From Cupriavidus neocaledonicus (GTDB taxonomy: Bacteria > Pseudomonadota > Gammaproteobacteria > Burkholderiales > Burkholderiaceae), in the NCBI RefSeq assembly GCF_000372525.1, contig NZ_AQUR01000101.1, positions 62,001 to 126,000 on the forward strand: a stretch of DNA of 64,000 nucleotides, written 5' to 3'. A program made the position numbers and the translations under genes. The notes beneath the pieces were generated by a model, which was not told the DNA's origin, searched no databases, and saw only the letters and a list, made by a program, of their open reading frames with translations. This document shows, in pieces, positions 9,891 through 20,945 of the stretch; within the stretch, counting starts at the first letter, position 1, and every line of letters starts with the position of its first letter.

Positions 9891-10541
9891 ATGAAACAAG
9901 ACCCGCGCTTTCCCAATCTCTTCATCCTCGACCACCCGCTGATCCAGCACAAGCTCTCGCACATGCGCGACAAGGAAACGTCGACGCGCACGTTCCGCGA
10001 GCTGCTGCGCGAGATCACGCTGCTGATGGGCTACGAGATCACCCGCAACCTGCCGCTGACCACGCGCCGCATCGAAACCCCGCTGGTCGAGCTGGACGCG
10101 CCGGTGATCGCCGGCAAGAAGCTGACCATCGTGCCGGTGCTGCGCGCGGGCGTGGGCATGAGCGATGGCCTGGTCGAGCTGATCCCGTCGGCGCGCATCG
10201 GCCATATCGGCGTGTACCGCGACGAGCAGCACCGCCCGGTGGAATACCTGGTGCGCCTGCCGGCGCTGGAAGACCGCAGCTTTATCCTGTGCGATCCGAT
10301 GGTCGCCACCGGCTATTCCGCCGCGCACGCGGTGGAGGTGCTCAAGCGCCGCGGCGTCAAGGACGAGGCCATCACCTTCGTCGCGCTGGTAGCCGCGCCC
10401 GAGGGGGTGGAAGTGTTCCAGAAGGCGCATCCGGGGGTGAAGCTTTTCGTCGCCTCGCTCGACAGCCACCTGGATGCCGATGCGTACATCGTGCCCGGAC
10501 TGGGCGATGCGGGCGACCGGCTGTTCGGCACCAAGAACTGA
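9891..10541 (+). CDS. upp: Uracil phosphoribosyltransferase
   Basis: Upp salvages uracil by joining it to PRPP to make UMP in the cytoplasm. The 216-residue length is near the family norm. The N-terminus ([28 protein letters not shown]) is typical. The PRPP-binding loop reads [13 protein letters not shown], and the uracil-binding C-terminal part reads [23 protein letters not shown] at 9799-9804 is a possible -10 box. It stands alone, 149 bases after the transporter and 127 before the next small gene. Confidence 0.95.
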   Translation: MKQDPRFPNLFILDHPLIQHKLSHMRDKETSTRTFRELLREITLLMGYEITRNLPLTTRRIETPLVELDAPVIAGKKLTIVPVLRAGVGMSDGLVELIPSARIGHIGVYRDEQHRPVEYLVRLPALEDRSFILCDPMVATGYSAAHAVEVLKRRGVKDEAITFVALVAAPEGVEVFQKAHPGVKLFVASLDSHLDADAYIVPGLGDAGDRLFGTKN

Positions 10542-10668
10542 CGGCACGGACCCGGGCTGGCCGGCGCTTGACCGGCCTCAATAGCCCGCCTGGTGCGGCT
10601 CCCTACACTGGCGGCAAGCGCCGGCGCAACCACGCCGCGCGCCGCCATCCACACCAAGGGAGCCACAC

Positions 10669-10833
10669 ATGGAAGCCTTCAAGATCCTGTTCAGCACCAG
10701 CACCGGGCTGATGAGCCTGGGCGTGATCGCCTTCATCATCGGCATGGGCTGGTTCTTTGCCCGCCTGTTCGCGCGCAAGATGCGCGAGGACGCTGAAGCG
10801 GCGAGAACCAGAGACGCGGCGCAGCGGCGTTGA
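10669..10833 (+). CDS. Small single-span membrane protein, DUF3149 type
   Basis: This is a 54-residue protein with one strongly hydrophobic helix (LMSLGVIAFIIGMGWFFARLF) followed by a basic, then mixed-charge, tail. The arrangement TGLMSL-helix-FARKM resembles the DUF3149 family of short proteobacterial membrane proteins of unknown function. AAGGGAG lies 8 bases before the ATG. It is convergent with the herA-like gene, and a pair of REP-like hairpins separates the two. Confidence 0.65.
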   Translation: MEAFKILFSTSTGLMSLGVIAFIIGMGWFFARLFARKMREDAEAARTRDAAQRR

Positions 10834-10861
10834 CGCTCGAACTACCTACCGCTGGGGTACT

Positions 10862-10981
10862 CCCTCTCCCGCCTGCGGGAGAGGGTCGGGATGAGGGCGG
10901 GAGCTTCCACGAAGTAACAGCTGCCGCAATTGCCGGCGCCCGCCCTCACCCCCGGCCCCTCTCCCGCGCGCGGGAGAGGGG
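10862..10981. repeat. Pair of facing REP-like hairpins
   Basis: The first hairpin, 10862-10885, has 11-bp perfect arms around CT. The second, 10956-10981, is a perfect 26-base palindrome of the same CCCTCTCCCGC type. The flanks TGAGGGCGGG (10892-10901) and CCCGCCCTCA (10939-10948) are also mutually inverted, so the whole 120 bases is one large inverted pair, as in REP/BIME elements. It lies between convergent genes, the usual site for such elements, and may stabilise or end both transcripts. Confidence 0.75.
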
Positions 10982-11010
10982 AGCAAACCGCGGGCAAGCT
11001 TGCACTGCCT

Positions 11011-12534
11011 TTACTTTTTCTTCCCCAGCAAACTCCCCAGCACGCCCCGAATCAGCTCGCGCCCGACCTGCGAGCCCACCGTGCGCGCCGCCGACTTGGC
11101 CATCGATTCCAGGATCGAATCGCCGCGGCCGCTCTTGCCAGTGCCCTTGGTCAGCGTGCCGAAGATTTCGCCGGCGGTGCCGAGCCAGCCGCTGTCCTGC
11201 TCGCCCGCCGGCTGCCCGGACTGTGCGCCGCCCGCGCCCTTGCCGCCATTGGCCACGGTCGGAACGCTGCCGCGCAGCTTTTCATAAGCGGATTCGCGGT
11301 CGACGGTCTTGTCATAGGTGCCGGCCACCAGCGAGTTTGCGATCAGCTGCCGGCGTTCGTCCTCGGTGGCCGGGCCGATGCGGCTGCCCGGCGCCAGCAC
11401 CCAGGCGCGCTCGGTCACGCACGGCGTGCCCTTGGCGTCGAGGAACGACACCAGCGCCTCGCCCACGCCCAGTTCGCCGATGGCGCTCTCCAGGTCCAGC
11501 TTCGGGTTGGCGCGCATGGTGGTGGCCGCCACCTTGACCGCCTTCTGGTCGCGCGGGGTGAAGGCGCGCAGCGCATGCTGCACGCGGTTACCGAGCTGCC
11601 CCAGCACCGTATCCGGGATATCCACCGGGTTCTGCGTGACGAAGTACACACCCACGCCCTTGGAGCGCACCAGCCGCACCACCTGCTCGATCTTGTCGAG
11701 CAGCGCCTTGGGCGCATCGTTGAACAGCAGGTGGGCCTCGTCGAAGAAGAACACCAGCTTGGGCTGGTCCAGGTCGCCGGCCTCGGGCAGCTTCTCGAAC
11801 AGTTCGGACAGCATCCACAGCAGGAAGGTCGCGTAAAGCCGCGGCGAGTTCATCAGCTTGTCGGCGGCCAGGATATTGACCACGCCCTGGCCCTGGTCGG
11901 TCTGGATGAAGTCTTCCAGGTTCAGCATGGGCTCGCCGAAGAAGACGTCGCCGCCCTGCGATTCCAGCGCGATCAGCCCGCGCTGGATCGCGCCGATCGA
12001 GGCGGCCGAGATATTGCCGTACTCGGTGGTGAACTGGCCGGCGTTGTCGCCGACATACTGCAGCATCGCGCGCAGGTCCTTGGCGTCGAGCAGCAGCAGG
12101 CCGTTGGCGTCGGCAATGCGGAACACCAGATTCAGCACGCCCTGCTGCGTATCGTTCAGCTCGAGCATGCGCGACAGCAGCAGCGGCCCCATGTGCGAGA
12201 CCGTGGCGCGCACGGGATGGCCCTTCTCGCCGAACACATCCCACAACGTGGTGGGGCAGCCGCCCCACGCCGGCTCGGGCAGGTTCAGGTCGGCGAGCCG
12301 CTGCTTGAGCTTGTCCGACGGCTGGCCGGGCTGCGAAATGCCGGTCAGGTCACCTTTGACATCCGCCATGAACACCGGCACGCCCAGGCGCGAGAACCCC
12401 TGCGCCAGCGTCTGCAGCGTGACGGTCTTGCCGGTGCCGGTGGCGCCGGTGATCAGCCCGTGCCGGTTGCCCATCTGCGGCAGCAGCACCAGTTCATGTT
12501 CGGCATTCTTGGCGATGAGGATGGGGTCGGCCAT
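11011..12534 (-). CDS. HerA-like ATPase of the DUF853 family
   Basis: This is a 507-residue P-loop ATPase. Walker A is GATGTGKT at residues 30-37 and Walker B is [11 protein letters not shown] near 260-270. [30 protein letters not shown] is the sensor/arginine region common to HerA/FtsK-related proteins. The C-terminus is low-complexity and basic, ending GKKK. Homologues are called helicase HerA-like or DUF853; their cellular role is unclear and none should be assumed here. The ATG at 12534 was preferred over an upstream extension that would run through the promoter region. On the minus strand TATAAT at 12611-12616 is a possible -10. Confidence 0.85.
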   Translation of the reverse strand: MADPILIAKNAEHELVLLPQMGNRHGLITGATGTGKTVTLQTLAQGFSRLGVPVFMADVKGDLTGISQPGQPSDKLKQRLADLNLPEPAWGGCPTTLWDVFGEKGHPVRATVSHMGPLLLSRMLELNDTQQGVLNLVFRIADANGLLLLDAKDLRAMLQYVGDNAGQFTTEYGNISAASIGAIQRGLIALESQGGDVFFGEPMLNLEDFIQTDQGQGVVNILAADKLMNSPRLYATFLLWMLSELFEKLPEAGDLDQPKLVFFFDEAHLLFNDAPKALLDKIEQVVRLVRSKGVGVYFVTQNPVDIPDTVLGQLGNRVQHALRAFTPRDQKAVKVAATTMRANPKLDLESAIGELGVGEALVSFLDAKGTPCVTERAWVLAPGSRIGPATEDERRQLIANSLVAGTYDKTVDRESAYEKLRGSVPTVANGGKGAGGAQSGQPAGEQDSGWLGTAGEIFGTLTKGTGKSGRGDSILESMAKSAARTVGSQVGRELIRGVLGSLLGKKK

Positions 12535-12743
12535 GATGTTCCTGGATTCCGGTGAGGGTCGGTACGGTGTGGGCGGCGCGGACAGGCCCGCGTGATAAAA
12601 TCCCGGGCTGATTATAGCCAGCCGCCAGGCATACCCGTCACCTGGCGCGCGCCGCCCGCCCGCCTTGCGGATGCCGCCGCGGCGCGCCTGGCGACCCCGC
12701 ACAACATCACCGCAGATCACCGCATTCCGCTTCGGAGAGAATC

Positions 12744-13469
12744 ATGGCCGGTCACTCGAAATGGGCCAATATCAAACACAAGAAAGCCGCCGCCGACGCC
12801 AAGCGCGGCAAGATCTGGACCCGCCTGATCAAGGAAATCACCGTGGCCGCCAAGCTCGGCGGCGGTGATCCCGACTCCAACCCGCGCCTGCGCCTGTCCA
12901 TGGACAAGGCCATGGACGCCAACATGCCCAAGGACAACATCCAGCGCGCGATCCAGCGCGGCGTGGGTGGCCTGGAAGGCGTGAACTACGAGGAAATCCG
13001 CTATGAAGGCTACGGCCTGAGCGGCGCCGCGATCATCGTCGACTGCCTCACCGACAACCGCACCCGCACCGTGGCCGAAGTGCGCCATGCGTTTTCCAAG
13101 CACGGCGGCAACATGGGCACCGAGGGTTCGGTGGCCTTCATGTTCACCCACTGCGGGCAATTCCTGTTTGCGCCCGGCACGCCGGAAGACAAGCTGATGG
13201 AAGCCGCGCTGGAAGCCGGCGCCGACGATGTCGTCACCAACGACGACGGCTCGATCGAGGTCACCTGCCCGCCCAACGATTTTTCGGCGGTCAAGGCCGC
13301 GCTGGAGGCCGCCGGCTTCAAGGCGGAAGTTGCCGACGTGGTGATGAAGCCGCAGAACGAAGTCAGCTTCAGCGGCGACGACGCCGCCAAGATGCAGAAG
13401 CTGCTCGACGCCCTGGAAAACCTGGACGACGTGCAGGAAGTCTTCACCAACGCGGTGATCGAAGACTAA
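12744..13469 (+). CDS. yebC: YebC/PmpR family protein
   Basis: This 241-residue protein has the diagnostic N-terminus [23 protein letters not shown] and the acidic centre seen throughout the family. YebC/PmpR proteins were described as transcription regulators. More recent work ties members to relief of ribosome stalling, so the exact job here is open. GGAGAG lies just upstream of the ATG. It is divergent from the herA-like gene and precedes purD, an arrangement I associate with Cupriavidus/Ralstonia. Confidence 0.93.
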   Translation: MAGHSKWANIKHKKAAADAKRGKIWTRLIKEITVAAKLGGGDPDSNPRLRLSMDKAMDANMPKDNIQRAIQRGVGGLEGVNYEEIRYEGYGLSGAAIIVDCLTDNRTRTVAEVRHAFSKHGGNMGTEGSVAFMFTHCGQFLFAPGTPEDKLMEAALEAGADDVVTNDDGSIEVTCPPNDFSAVKAALEAAGFKAEVADVVMKPQNEVSFSGDDAAKMQKLLDALENLDDVQEVFTNAVIED

Positions 13470-13490
13470 AACGGTAACAAGCTCCCCAAC

Positions 13491-13530
13491 GGCGGCGGCC
13501 CGGCTTTCAAGACCCAGCTGCCGCCTTTTT
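13491..13530 (+). terminator. Possible weak terminator after yebC
   Basis: GGCGGCGGC at 13491 can pair (8 of 9) with GCTGCCGCC at 13517-13525, followed by TTTTT. It ends 29 bases before the purD ATG, so it would lower rather than block read-through. Confidence 0.35.
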
Positions 13531-13558
13531 GCATGCGTTTCTTTTCTGGCAGTGGATC

Positions 13559-14827
13559 ATGAAAGTATTGGTTGTCGGCTCGGGTGGACGTGAACACGCG
13601 CTGGCCTGGAAATTGGCCCAGTCGCCCAAGGTGCAGGTGGTGTACGTCGCGCCGGGCAACGGCGGAACCGCGCTCGACAAGCGCCTGCAGAATGTTCCGC
13701 TGACCGATCCCGAGGTCATCGCGGCGTTTGCCGAGCGTGAAGGCGTGGCCTTCACCGTGGTCGGCCCCGAGGCCCCGCTCGCCGCGGGCATCGTCGATAT
13801 CTTCCGCGCCAAGGGGTTGCGCATCTTCGGCCCGACCCAGGCCGCGGCGCAGCTGGAATCGTCCAAGGATTTCGCCAAGGCGTTCATGCAGCGCCACGGC
13901 ATCCCGACCGCCGCCTACCAGACCTTTGCCGACGCCGCCCAGGCGCATGCCTATATCGACGCGCAGGGCGCGCCGATCGTGATCAAGGCCGACGGCCTGG
14001 CCGCGGGCAAGGGCGTGGTGGTGGCGATGACGCTGGAGGAAGCGCACCAGGCGGTCGACATGATGCTCGACGGCAACAAGCTGGGCGACGCCGGCGCGCG
14101 CGTGGTGATCGAAGAGTTCCTGGAAGGCGAGGAAGCCAGCTTCATCGTGCTGGTCGACGGCAAGAACGTGCTGGCGCTGGCCACCAGCCAGGACCACAAG
14201 CGCCTGCTCGACGCCGATGCCGGCCCCAACACCGGCGGCATGGGCGCGTACTCGCCGGCGCCGGTGGTCACGCCCGCGCTGCACGCGCGCGCGCTGCGCG
14301 AGATCATCCTGCCGACCGTGCGCGGCATGGAAAAGGATGGCATCCCTTACACCGGCTTCCTCTACGCCGGCCTGATGATCGACCAGGACGGCAATCCGAA
14401 GACGCTGGAATTCAACTGCCGCATGGGCGATCCCGAGACCCAGCCGATCCTGGCGCGCCTGAAGACCGACCTGGTCGACGTGATGGAAGCCGCCGTCTCG
14501 GGCAAGCTCGACAGCATCGAGCTGGACTGGGACCGCCGCACCGCGCTGGGCGTGGTGATGGCCGCCCACGGCTACCCCGACGCCCCCCGCAAGGGCGATG
14601 CCATCACCGGCATCCCGGCCGAAACCGACGACAGCGTGACCTTCCACGCCGGCACCACGCTCAAGGACGGCACCCTGCTGACCTCGGGCGGGCGCGTGCT
14701 GTGCGTGGTCGGCCTGGCCGATACCGTCAAGGCCGCGCAACGCGCCGCCTATGCCGCGGTCGAGCAGATCCGCTTCGACGGCATGCAGTACCGCACCGAC
14801 ATCGGCTACCGCGCCATCAAGCGCTGA
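13559..14827 (+). CDS. purD: Phosphoribosylamine-glycine ligase
   Basis: PurD is the second enzyme of de novo purine synthesis and joins glycine to 5-phosphoribosylamine with ATP. The 422-residue length is normal. The N-terminus [17 protein letters not shown], the ATP-grasp region ([18 protein letters not shown]) and [11 protein letters not shown], which is typical of the metal-binding part, are all present. The ATG at 13559 was chosen because the family begins at this methionine; an in-frame ATG 10 codons earlier lies inside the terminator-like sequence. Confidence 0.97.
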   Translation: MKVLVVGSGGREHALAWKLAQSPKVQVVYVAPGNGGTALDKRLQNVPLTDPEVIAAFAEREGVAFTVVGPEAPLAAGIVDIFRAKGLRIFGPTQAAAQLESSKDFAKAFMQRHGIPTAAYQTFADAAQAHAYIDAQGAPIVIKADGLAAGKGVVVAMTLEEAHQAVDMMLDGNKLGDAGARVVIEEFLEGEEASFIVLVDGKNVLALATSQDHKRLLDADAGPNTGGMGAYSPAPVVTPALHARALREIILPTVRGMEKDGIPYTGFLYAGLMIDQDGNPKTLEFNCRMGDPETQPILARLKTDLVDVMEAAVSGKLDSIELDWDRRTALGVVMAAHGYPDAPRKGDAITGIPAETDDSVTFHAGTTLKDGTLLTSGGRVLCVVGLADTVKAAQRAAYAAVEQIRFDGMQYRTDIGYRAIKR

Positions 14828-14970
14828 CGCGCCGCCCGCGGCGGGCCTGGCGACCAGAAGGCCGCCCAGCCGGTACAATCGTGACAATGCTGTGACGCAC
14901 CCGGCAGCCGACTGGCTGCCGGCGTGCCATCCGGCCGGTCCATTCGTCGGTTTATCCGATTCAGCCCACC

Positions 14971-15882
14971 ATGATCGATTCCCAGGCAGTCCGTGCCTAT
15001 CTGCTCGGTCTGCAAGACCGCATCACCGATGCCATCGGTGCCATCGACGGCCAGCCGTTCCTGACCGACGCCTGGGAGAAACCGCCCACCGAACGCCTGC
15101 GCGGCAGCGGCCGCACCCGCATCCTGGAAGGCGGCGCGGTGATGGAGCGCGCCGGCGTGGGCTTCTCGCACGTGAGCGGCGACACCCTGCCGCCGTCGGC
15201 CACGGCCAACCGGCCGGAACTGGCGGGGCGCAGCTTCGAGGCCATGGGCGTGTCGCTGGTGTTCCATCCGCGCAATCCCCACGTGCCCACGGTGCATATG
15301 AACGTGCGCTGCTTCCTGGCGGTAAAGCCGGGCGCGGAACCGGTCTGGTGGTTCGGCGGCGGCATGGACCTGACGCCCTACTACGGCAACGCCGACGACT
15401 GCACGCACTTCCACCGCACCTGCCGGCAGGCACTGGCGCCGTTCGGCGACGACCTGTATCCGCGCTTCAAGCAGTGGTGCGACGAGTATTTCTTCCTGAA
15501 GCACCGCAACGAGGCGCGCGGCATCGGGGGGATCTTCTTCGACGACTTCTCCGCGCTCGGCTTCGAGCGCAGCTTCGCCATGATGCAGGCGGTCGGCGAC
15601 GCCTTCCTCGACGCCTACCTGCCAATCCTGCAGGCGCGCAAGGACATGCCCTACGGCGAGCGCGAGCGCGCATTCCAGGCCTACCGGCGCGGGCGCTACG
15701 TCGAATTCAACCTGGTGTTCGACCGCGGCACGCTGTTCGGCCTGCAATCGGGCGGCCGCGCCGAATCCATCCTGATGTCGATGCCGCCGCTGGCGGCCTG
15801 GCGCTATGACTGGCAACCGGAGCCTGGCAGCCCCGAAGCGGCGCTGTACGCCGACTTCCTGCCGGCGCGCGACTGGGCCTGA
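14971..15882 (+). CDS. hemF: Oxygen-dependent coproporphyrinogen III oxidase
   Basis: HemF decarboxylates two propionate side chains of coproporphyrinogen III, using O2, in haem synthesis. It has 303 residues. The strongly conserved stretches are [14 protein letters not shown] (residues 102-115), [12 protein letters not shown] (128-139) and [15 protein letters not shown] at 14874-14879 could be the -10 of its promoter. nadD starts 10 bases after its stop, so the two are very likely co-transcribed. Confidence 0.97.
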   Translation: MIDSQAVRAYLLGLQDRITDAIGAIDGQPFLTDAWEKPPTERLRGSGRTRILEGGAVMERAGVGFSHVSGDTLPPSATANRPELAGRSFEAMGVSLVFHPRNPHVPTVHMNVRCFLAVKPGAEPVWWFGGGMDLTPYYGNADDCTHFHRTCRQALAPFGDDLYPRFKQWCDEYFFLKHRNEARGIGGIFFDDFSALGFERSFAMMQAVGDAFLDAYLPILQARKDMPYGERERAFQAYRRGRYVEFNLVFDRGTLFGLQSGGRAESILMSMPPLAAWRYDWQPEPGSPEAALYADFLPARDWA

Positions 15883-15892
15883 CGGCTAAGCC

Positions 15893-16630
15893 ATGGCCCA
15901 TCCCCCGCCCCCCCGCAAGCCCGCCGCCGACGCGGGCGCCTCGCCACAGGCCGGCGCCGCCCGCCCCTACCGCCTGGGTATCCTGGGCGGCACCTTCGAC
16001 CCGCCTCACGTCGGCCACCTGGCGCTGGCGCGGCTGTGCATCGACCATCTCGGGCTGGACGAGCTAGTGTGGATTCCCACCGGCCAGTCCTGGCAGAAAG
16101 GCGACGACGTGACCCCGGCCGCCGACCGCCTGGCGATGACCGAGCTGGCCGCGGCGGCGCTTGGCGACAGCGGCGCCCGGGTCCGCGTCAGCCGCATGGA
16201 AGTGGACCGCGCCGGCCCCAGCTACACCATCGACACGGTGCGCCAGCTGCGCGACGAATACGGTCCCGAGGCGTCGCTGTGCTGGCTGATGGGCGCCGAC
16301 CAGCTGCTGCGCCTGCACACCTGGCATGGCTGGCAGGAGCTGTTCGCGCACGTGCATTTGTGCACCGCGACACGGCCGCGCTTCGCGCTGGAGGCGCTGG
16401 AGGGTCCGGTGCTGGCCGCACTGGCCGAGCGCCAGGCCGACACGCACCTGATACAATGCACGCCCTCCGGCCGGATGTGGATCGACCAGACGCTCGCCGT
16501 CGACCTCTCTTCCACCCATCTGCGCCAGCGGCTGGCGGCCGGCCAGCCGGCGGATGACCAACTGCCGCCCGGCGTGGCACACTACATTGCCAGCCACGGG
16601 CTGTACCGCAACGCCCCGGCCCGGGCCTGA
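15893..16630 (+). CDS. nadD: Nicotinate-mononucleotide adenylyltransferase
   Basis: NadD transfers AMP to nicotinate mononucleotide in NAD synthesis. It has 245 residues. The nucleotidyltransferase motif GGTFDPPHVGH is at residues 32-42, and the second motif appears as DLSSTHLRQRL near the C-terminus. The first 25 residues are a proline/alanine-rich extension that is probably disordered. In Burkholderiales it commonly precedes rsfS and rlmH, as here. Confidence 0.95.
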   Translation: MAHPPPPRKPAADAGASPQAGAARPYRLGILGGTFDPPHVGHLALARLCIDHLGLDELVWIPTGQSWQKGDDVTPAADRLAMTELAAAALGDSGARVRVSRMEVDRAGPSYTIDTVRQLRDEYGPEASLCWLMGADQLLRLHTWHGWQELFAHVHLCTATRPRFALEALEGPVLAALAERQADTHLIQCTPSGRMWIDQTLAVDLSSTHLRQRLAAGQPADDQLPPGVAHYIASHGLYRNAPARA

Positions 16631-16693
16631 CCAGGGTCGCATCGATCCCGGCGCCCACCCCCAAACCGATCTCAGCTGAACAAGAAGACACCC

Positions 16694-17452
16694 ATGGATA
16701 TTCGTAAACTGCAACGCGCCATCGTCGACGGCCTCGAGGATGTCAAAGCGCAGGACATCAAGGTGTACGACACCAGCCACCTGACGGAACTGTTCGACCG
16801 GGTGGTGATTGCCAGCGGGACATCCAACCGGCAGACCAAGGCGCTGGCAGCGTCGGTGCGGGATACGGTGAAGGAAGCGGGCGGCCATATCGTCGCGGTC
16901 GAGGGCCTGGAAACCGGCGAATGGGTGCTGGTCGACTGCGGCGATGCCGTGGTCCACATCCTGCAGCCGCAGCTGCGCCTGTACTACAACCTGGAAGAGA
17001 TCTGGGGCGACAAGCCGGTGCGCATGAAGCTGGCCAGCGGCGCGCGCAGCCTGGCCAAGGCCAGCGAGCCGATCGACGAGGACCAGGACGAGCGCGAGGA
17101 CGAGGCCCCGGTGCGCACCGTGCGCCGTGCCAGCAACCTGCGTCCGGCGCTGGCGCGCCTGCCCGAAGGCATGAAAGAGCCGTCGCCGCCGATGGGCCAC
17201 GAGGACACCGACGCGGACGCCATCGCCACCATCCGCAAGCCGGCCCGCAAGACCGCCACCAAGACGACGGCGAGCAAGACCGCCGGCACCCGCGCCGCCG
17301 CGCCGCGCAAGACCGCCGCCGGCACCACCGCGCGCAAGACCGCGACCAAGACCGCTACCAAGACGGCCACCAAGACCGTGGCAAAGAAGGCACCCGCCAA
17401 GACCGCCGCGGCCAAGCCGGCCGCGCGCAAGCGAGCCACGCGCCCGGCCTGA
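16694..17452 (+). CDS. rsfS: Ribosome silencing factor RsfS with a histone-H1-like tail
   Basis: RsfS binds ribosomal protein L14 and blocks joining of the subunits when nutrients are short. The family domain occupies residues 1-112 (IVDGLEDVKAQDIKVYD, IASGTSNRQTKALA, GEWVLVDCGDAVVHI). The usual length is about 105-130 residues, whereas this protein has 252. Residues 113-180 form an acidic linker. Residues 181-252 are almost only Lys, Ala, Thr, Arg and Pro, with KTAT repeats, as in AlgP or histone-H1-like proteins. The tail is in frame without interruption. It probably binds nucleic acid, perhaps rRNA. rlmH follows 62 bases later. Confidence 0.92.
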   Translation: MDIRKLQRAIVDGLEDVKAQDIKVYDTSHLTELFDRVVIASGTSNRQTKALAASVRDTVKEAGGHIVAVEGLETGEWVLVDCGDAVVHILQPQLRLYYNLEEIWGDKPVRMKLASGARSLAKASEPIDEDQDEREDEAPVRTVRRASNLRPALARLPEGMKEPSPPMGHEDTDADAIATIRKPARKTATKTTASKTAGTRAAAPRKTAAGTTARKTATKTATKTATKTVAKKAPAKTAAAKPAARKRATRPA

Positions 17453-17514
17453 GTCCGGTGCGCGGCCACTCGACGAGTCCGGCGGCCGCGCCGCCCCATC
17501 CCATCGCCTGACCC

Positions 17515-17994
17515 ATGCAACTGGTGATCGTGGCCGTCGGCCACAAGATGCCCGGCTGGATCGAAACCGGCTTCAGCGAGTACGCCAAGCGCATGCCGCC
17601 CGAGCTGCGCATCGAGCTGCGCGAGGTCAAGCCCGAGACCCGCTCGTCCAGCAATAACGCCGCCACCGTGATGCAGCGCGAAGCCGCGCGCATCGAGGCG
17701 GTGCTGGGCAGCCTGTCGAAGCAGTGCCGCATCGTTGCGCTGGACGAACGCGGCCGCGACTTCACCACGGTGCAACTGGCCGCGCAGCTGACCGACTGGC
17801 AGCGCGAGGGCGGCGACGTGGCCTTCCTGATCGGCGGCGCCGACGGGCTCGACCCCGCGCTCAAGGCCCGCGCCAGCACGCTGATCCGGCTCTCCAGCCT
17901 GACCCTGCCGCACGGCATGGTGCGCGTGCTGCTGGCCGAGCAGCTGTACCGTGCGTGGTCCGTCACGCAGAACCACCCCTACCATCGGGCCTGA
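17515..17994 (+). CDS. rlmH: 23S rRNA (pseudouridine1915-N3)-methyltransferase
   Basis: RlmH is a SPOUT methyltransferase that methylates the pseudouridine at 1915 in helix 69 of 23S rRNA on 70S ribosomes. The 159 residues match the family size. The N-terminus [15 protein letters not shown], the SAM-binding knot region [11 protein letters not shown] and the invariant C-terminus [12 protein letters not shown] are all present. It sits between rsfS and maf, the common order. Confidence 0.96.
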   Translation: MQLVIVAVGHKMPGWIETGFSEYAKRMPPELRIELREVKPETRSSSNNAATVMQREAARIEAVLGSLSKQCRIVALDERGRDFTTVQLAAQLTDWQREGGDVAFLIGGADGLDPALKARASTLIRLSSLTLPHGMVRVLLAEQLYRAWSVTQNHPYHRA

Positions 17995-18038
17995 TTCGAC
18001 GACTGATCTCCGGCCGTCGCCGGAAGGCCCCCGCCGCG

Positions 18039-18653
18039 ATGCCCGACACCCTGCACGACTACCTCTACCTCGCCTCGCAAAGCCCGCGCCGGCGCGAGCT
18101 GCTGACCCAGCTCGGCGTGCGCTACGAACTGCTGCTGGCCGACGACGACGAAGACGCCGAAGCGCTCGAAGCGGTGCTGCCCGCCGAGACCCCCGACGAC
18201 TATGTCCAGCGCGTGTGCGCGCTCAAGGCCGAAGCCGCGCTGCGCCGGCGCGAGCGCCGCGCGCTGCCCGATGCGCCGGTGCTGACCTCGGACACCACGG
18301 TCTGCCTCGGCGGCCGCATCCTCGGCAAGCCCGCCGACGGCGCCGACGCCGCCGCCATGCTGGAGGCGCTGGCCGGCACCACCCACCGCGTGCTGACCGC
18401 GGTGACGGTGGTGTCGACCACCGGCATGCGCCATGCGCTGTCGGTTTCGGAGGTCACCTTCCGCCCGCTGCAGCCGGCCGAGATCGAGCGCTACGTCGCC
18501 AGCGGCGAGCCGCTCGGCAAGGCCGGCGCCTACGGCATCCAGGGCCGCGCGGCCGAGTTCGTGGCGCGGATTGCAGGCAGCTATTCAGGTATCATGGGCT
18601 TGCCCTTGTTTGAGACGGCCGCGTTACTTCGCCAGGCCGGCCTGCGGTTCTGA
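18039..18653 (+). CDS. maf: Maf-family nucleotide pyrophosphatase
   Basis: This is a 204-residue Maf protein with the family signatures [12 protein letters not shown] near the N-terminus, [15 protein letters not shown] in the middle and [20 protein letters not shown] further on. Maf proteins hydrolyse non-canonical or pyrimidine nucleoside triphosphates, for example dTTP/UTP in the YhdE branch. The exact substrate cannot be read from sequence. The ATG at 18039 fits the family; the frame is open further upstream but there it overlaps rlmH. Confidence 0.93.
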   Translation: MPDTLHDYLYLASQSPRRRELLTQLGVRYELLLADDDEDAEALEAVLPAETPDDYVQRVCALKAEAALRRRERRALPDAPVLTSDTTVCLGGRILGKPADGADAAAMLEALAGTTHRVLTAVTVVSTTGMRHALSVSEVTFRPLQPAEIERYVASGEPLGKAGAYGIQGRAAEFVARIAGSYSGIMGLPLFETAALLRQAGLRF

Positions 18654-18701
18654 GCGGCACCGCCGGCCAACCGTATTCCGCCGCAAGACCGGTCGCTTAC
18701 G

Positions 18702-18734
18702 CGCCGCATATCCGCCGCATATCCGCCGCATGTC
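18702..18734 (+). repeat. 11-bp tandem repeat, three copies
   Basis: CGCCGCATATC is repeated head to tail at 18702, 18713 and 18724, the last copy differing at one base. It lies in the maf-rng gap, 45 bases before rng. No function is evident; slippage is the likely origin. Confidence 0.7.
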
Positions 18735-18778
18735 CGGCCCCTCACCGGGCCGGCTCCCGGCGACGCGTTTCACCCGCT

Positions 18779-20245
<1,467 letters not shown>

Positions 20246-20282
20246 AGCGGCCGGCGCGCTGTTCCGCCACCGCCATAGCGAA

Positions 20283-20313
20283 ACAGCCCGCCGACTGGCG
20301 GGCTGTCTTGCTT
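20283..20313 (+). terminator. Terminator after rng
   Basis: ACAGCCCGCC (20283-20292), loop GACT, GGCGGGCTGT (20297-20306), then CTTGCTTT. It lies between convergent rng and the minus-strand gene ending at 20313, so it may serve both. Confidence 0.75.
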
Positions 20314-20642
20314 TACGGCCGGATCACCACGTGCGGGCTGATCACAAGCGCCGGTTCAGGCTGGTAATACACCGGCGGTGGCGGCGGCGGCTGGTACACG
20401 ACCGGACGGTCCTTGCACTTGCGCACTTCCTTGTACTCGCCGTTGTCCTTCCACTTGCGCTTGATCTTGCAGTTGCCGACCCAGAATTCTTCCTTGTAGT
20501 CGTCGCCCTTGTCATAGCGGCCATGGTGCCGCCCATAGTAACGGTCATCGTCGTCCCAGTCGTCGTCGGCATGGGCGCTGGCACAGAAGGCGCCAAGGAG
20601 CACGGGCAGGACCACGAGGGATACCAGGAGACGGGGCTTCAT
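20313..20642 (-). CDS. Small exported protein, function unknown
   Basis: This is a 109-residue protein with a clear signal peptide (MKPRLLVSLVVLPVLLGAF, cut predicted after ASAHA). The mature part opens with a very acidic run (DDDWDDDDRYY), continues with a His/Arg/Lys/Tyr-rich stretch and a pair of cysteines (GNCKIKRKW, VRKCKDRP), and ends in a proline run with VYYQPEPALVISPHVVIRP. It is probably periplasmic. The start at 20642 was chosen for the signal peptide. No family was recognised. Confidence 0.75.
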   Translation of the reverse strand: MKPRLLVSLVVLPVLLGAFCASAHADDDWDDDDRYYGRHHGRYDKGDDYKEEFWVGNCKIKRKWKDNGEYKEVRKCKDRPVVYQPPPPPPVYYQPEPALVISPHVVIRP

Positions 20643-20945
20643 GTCGGAACGGGCAAGAACAGGTTGGGGCGAGGCTAGCACGCGTGCGCGCACTGCAGTG
20701 TTTCAAGCTGTTTAATTACGTAACCGCGAACCCGACTGCGAACGCAAGCGCAAGGCATGGACGGCGCTTGTCCGATGGCTGGCGCAAGCAGGGTTCTGGA
20801 CTCGGTATTGGCCCTAGCCCATTCCGTTTGCCAATCCGCTATAACTAAACGAAGGTAGTCAGCGGCCTTCGCACGAAGGCCGCATCCGGCTGTGCGCGCG
20901 AGCCGTTCGGGCGCGCAGGGCCGCTCGGCAAGCAAGGAGTCCGGC
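20643..20945. other. Divergent intergenic region without a gene
   Basis: These 303 bases separate two divergently read exported proteins. TATAAC at 20840-20845 could be a -10 for the rightward gene, and AAGGAGT at 20935 is its ribosome-binding site. No convincing -35 element, hairpin or RNA gene was seen. Confidence 0.4.

Noticed and set aside
17220-17452. Separate histone-like gene after rsfS
   Set aside because: The KTAT-rich segment is in frame with RsfS with no stop and no internal ribosome-binding site, so it is annotated as a tail.
18702-18734. CRISPR-like repeat
   Set aside because: An 11-bp unit repeated directly with no spacers and no cas genes nearby is a simple tandem repeat.
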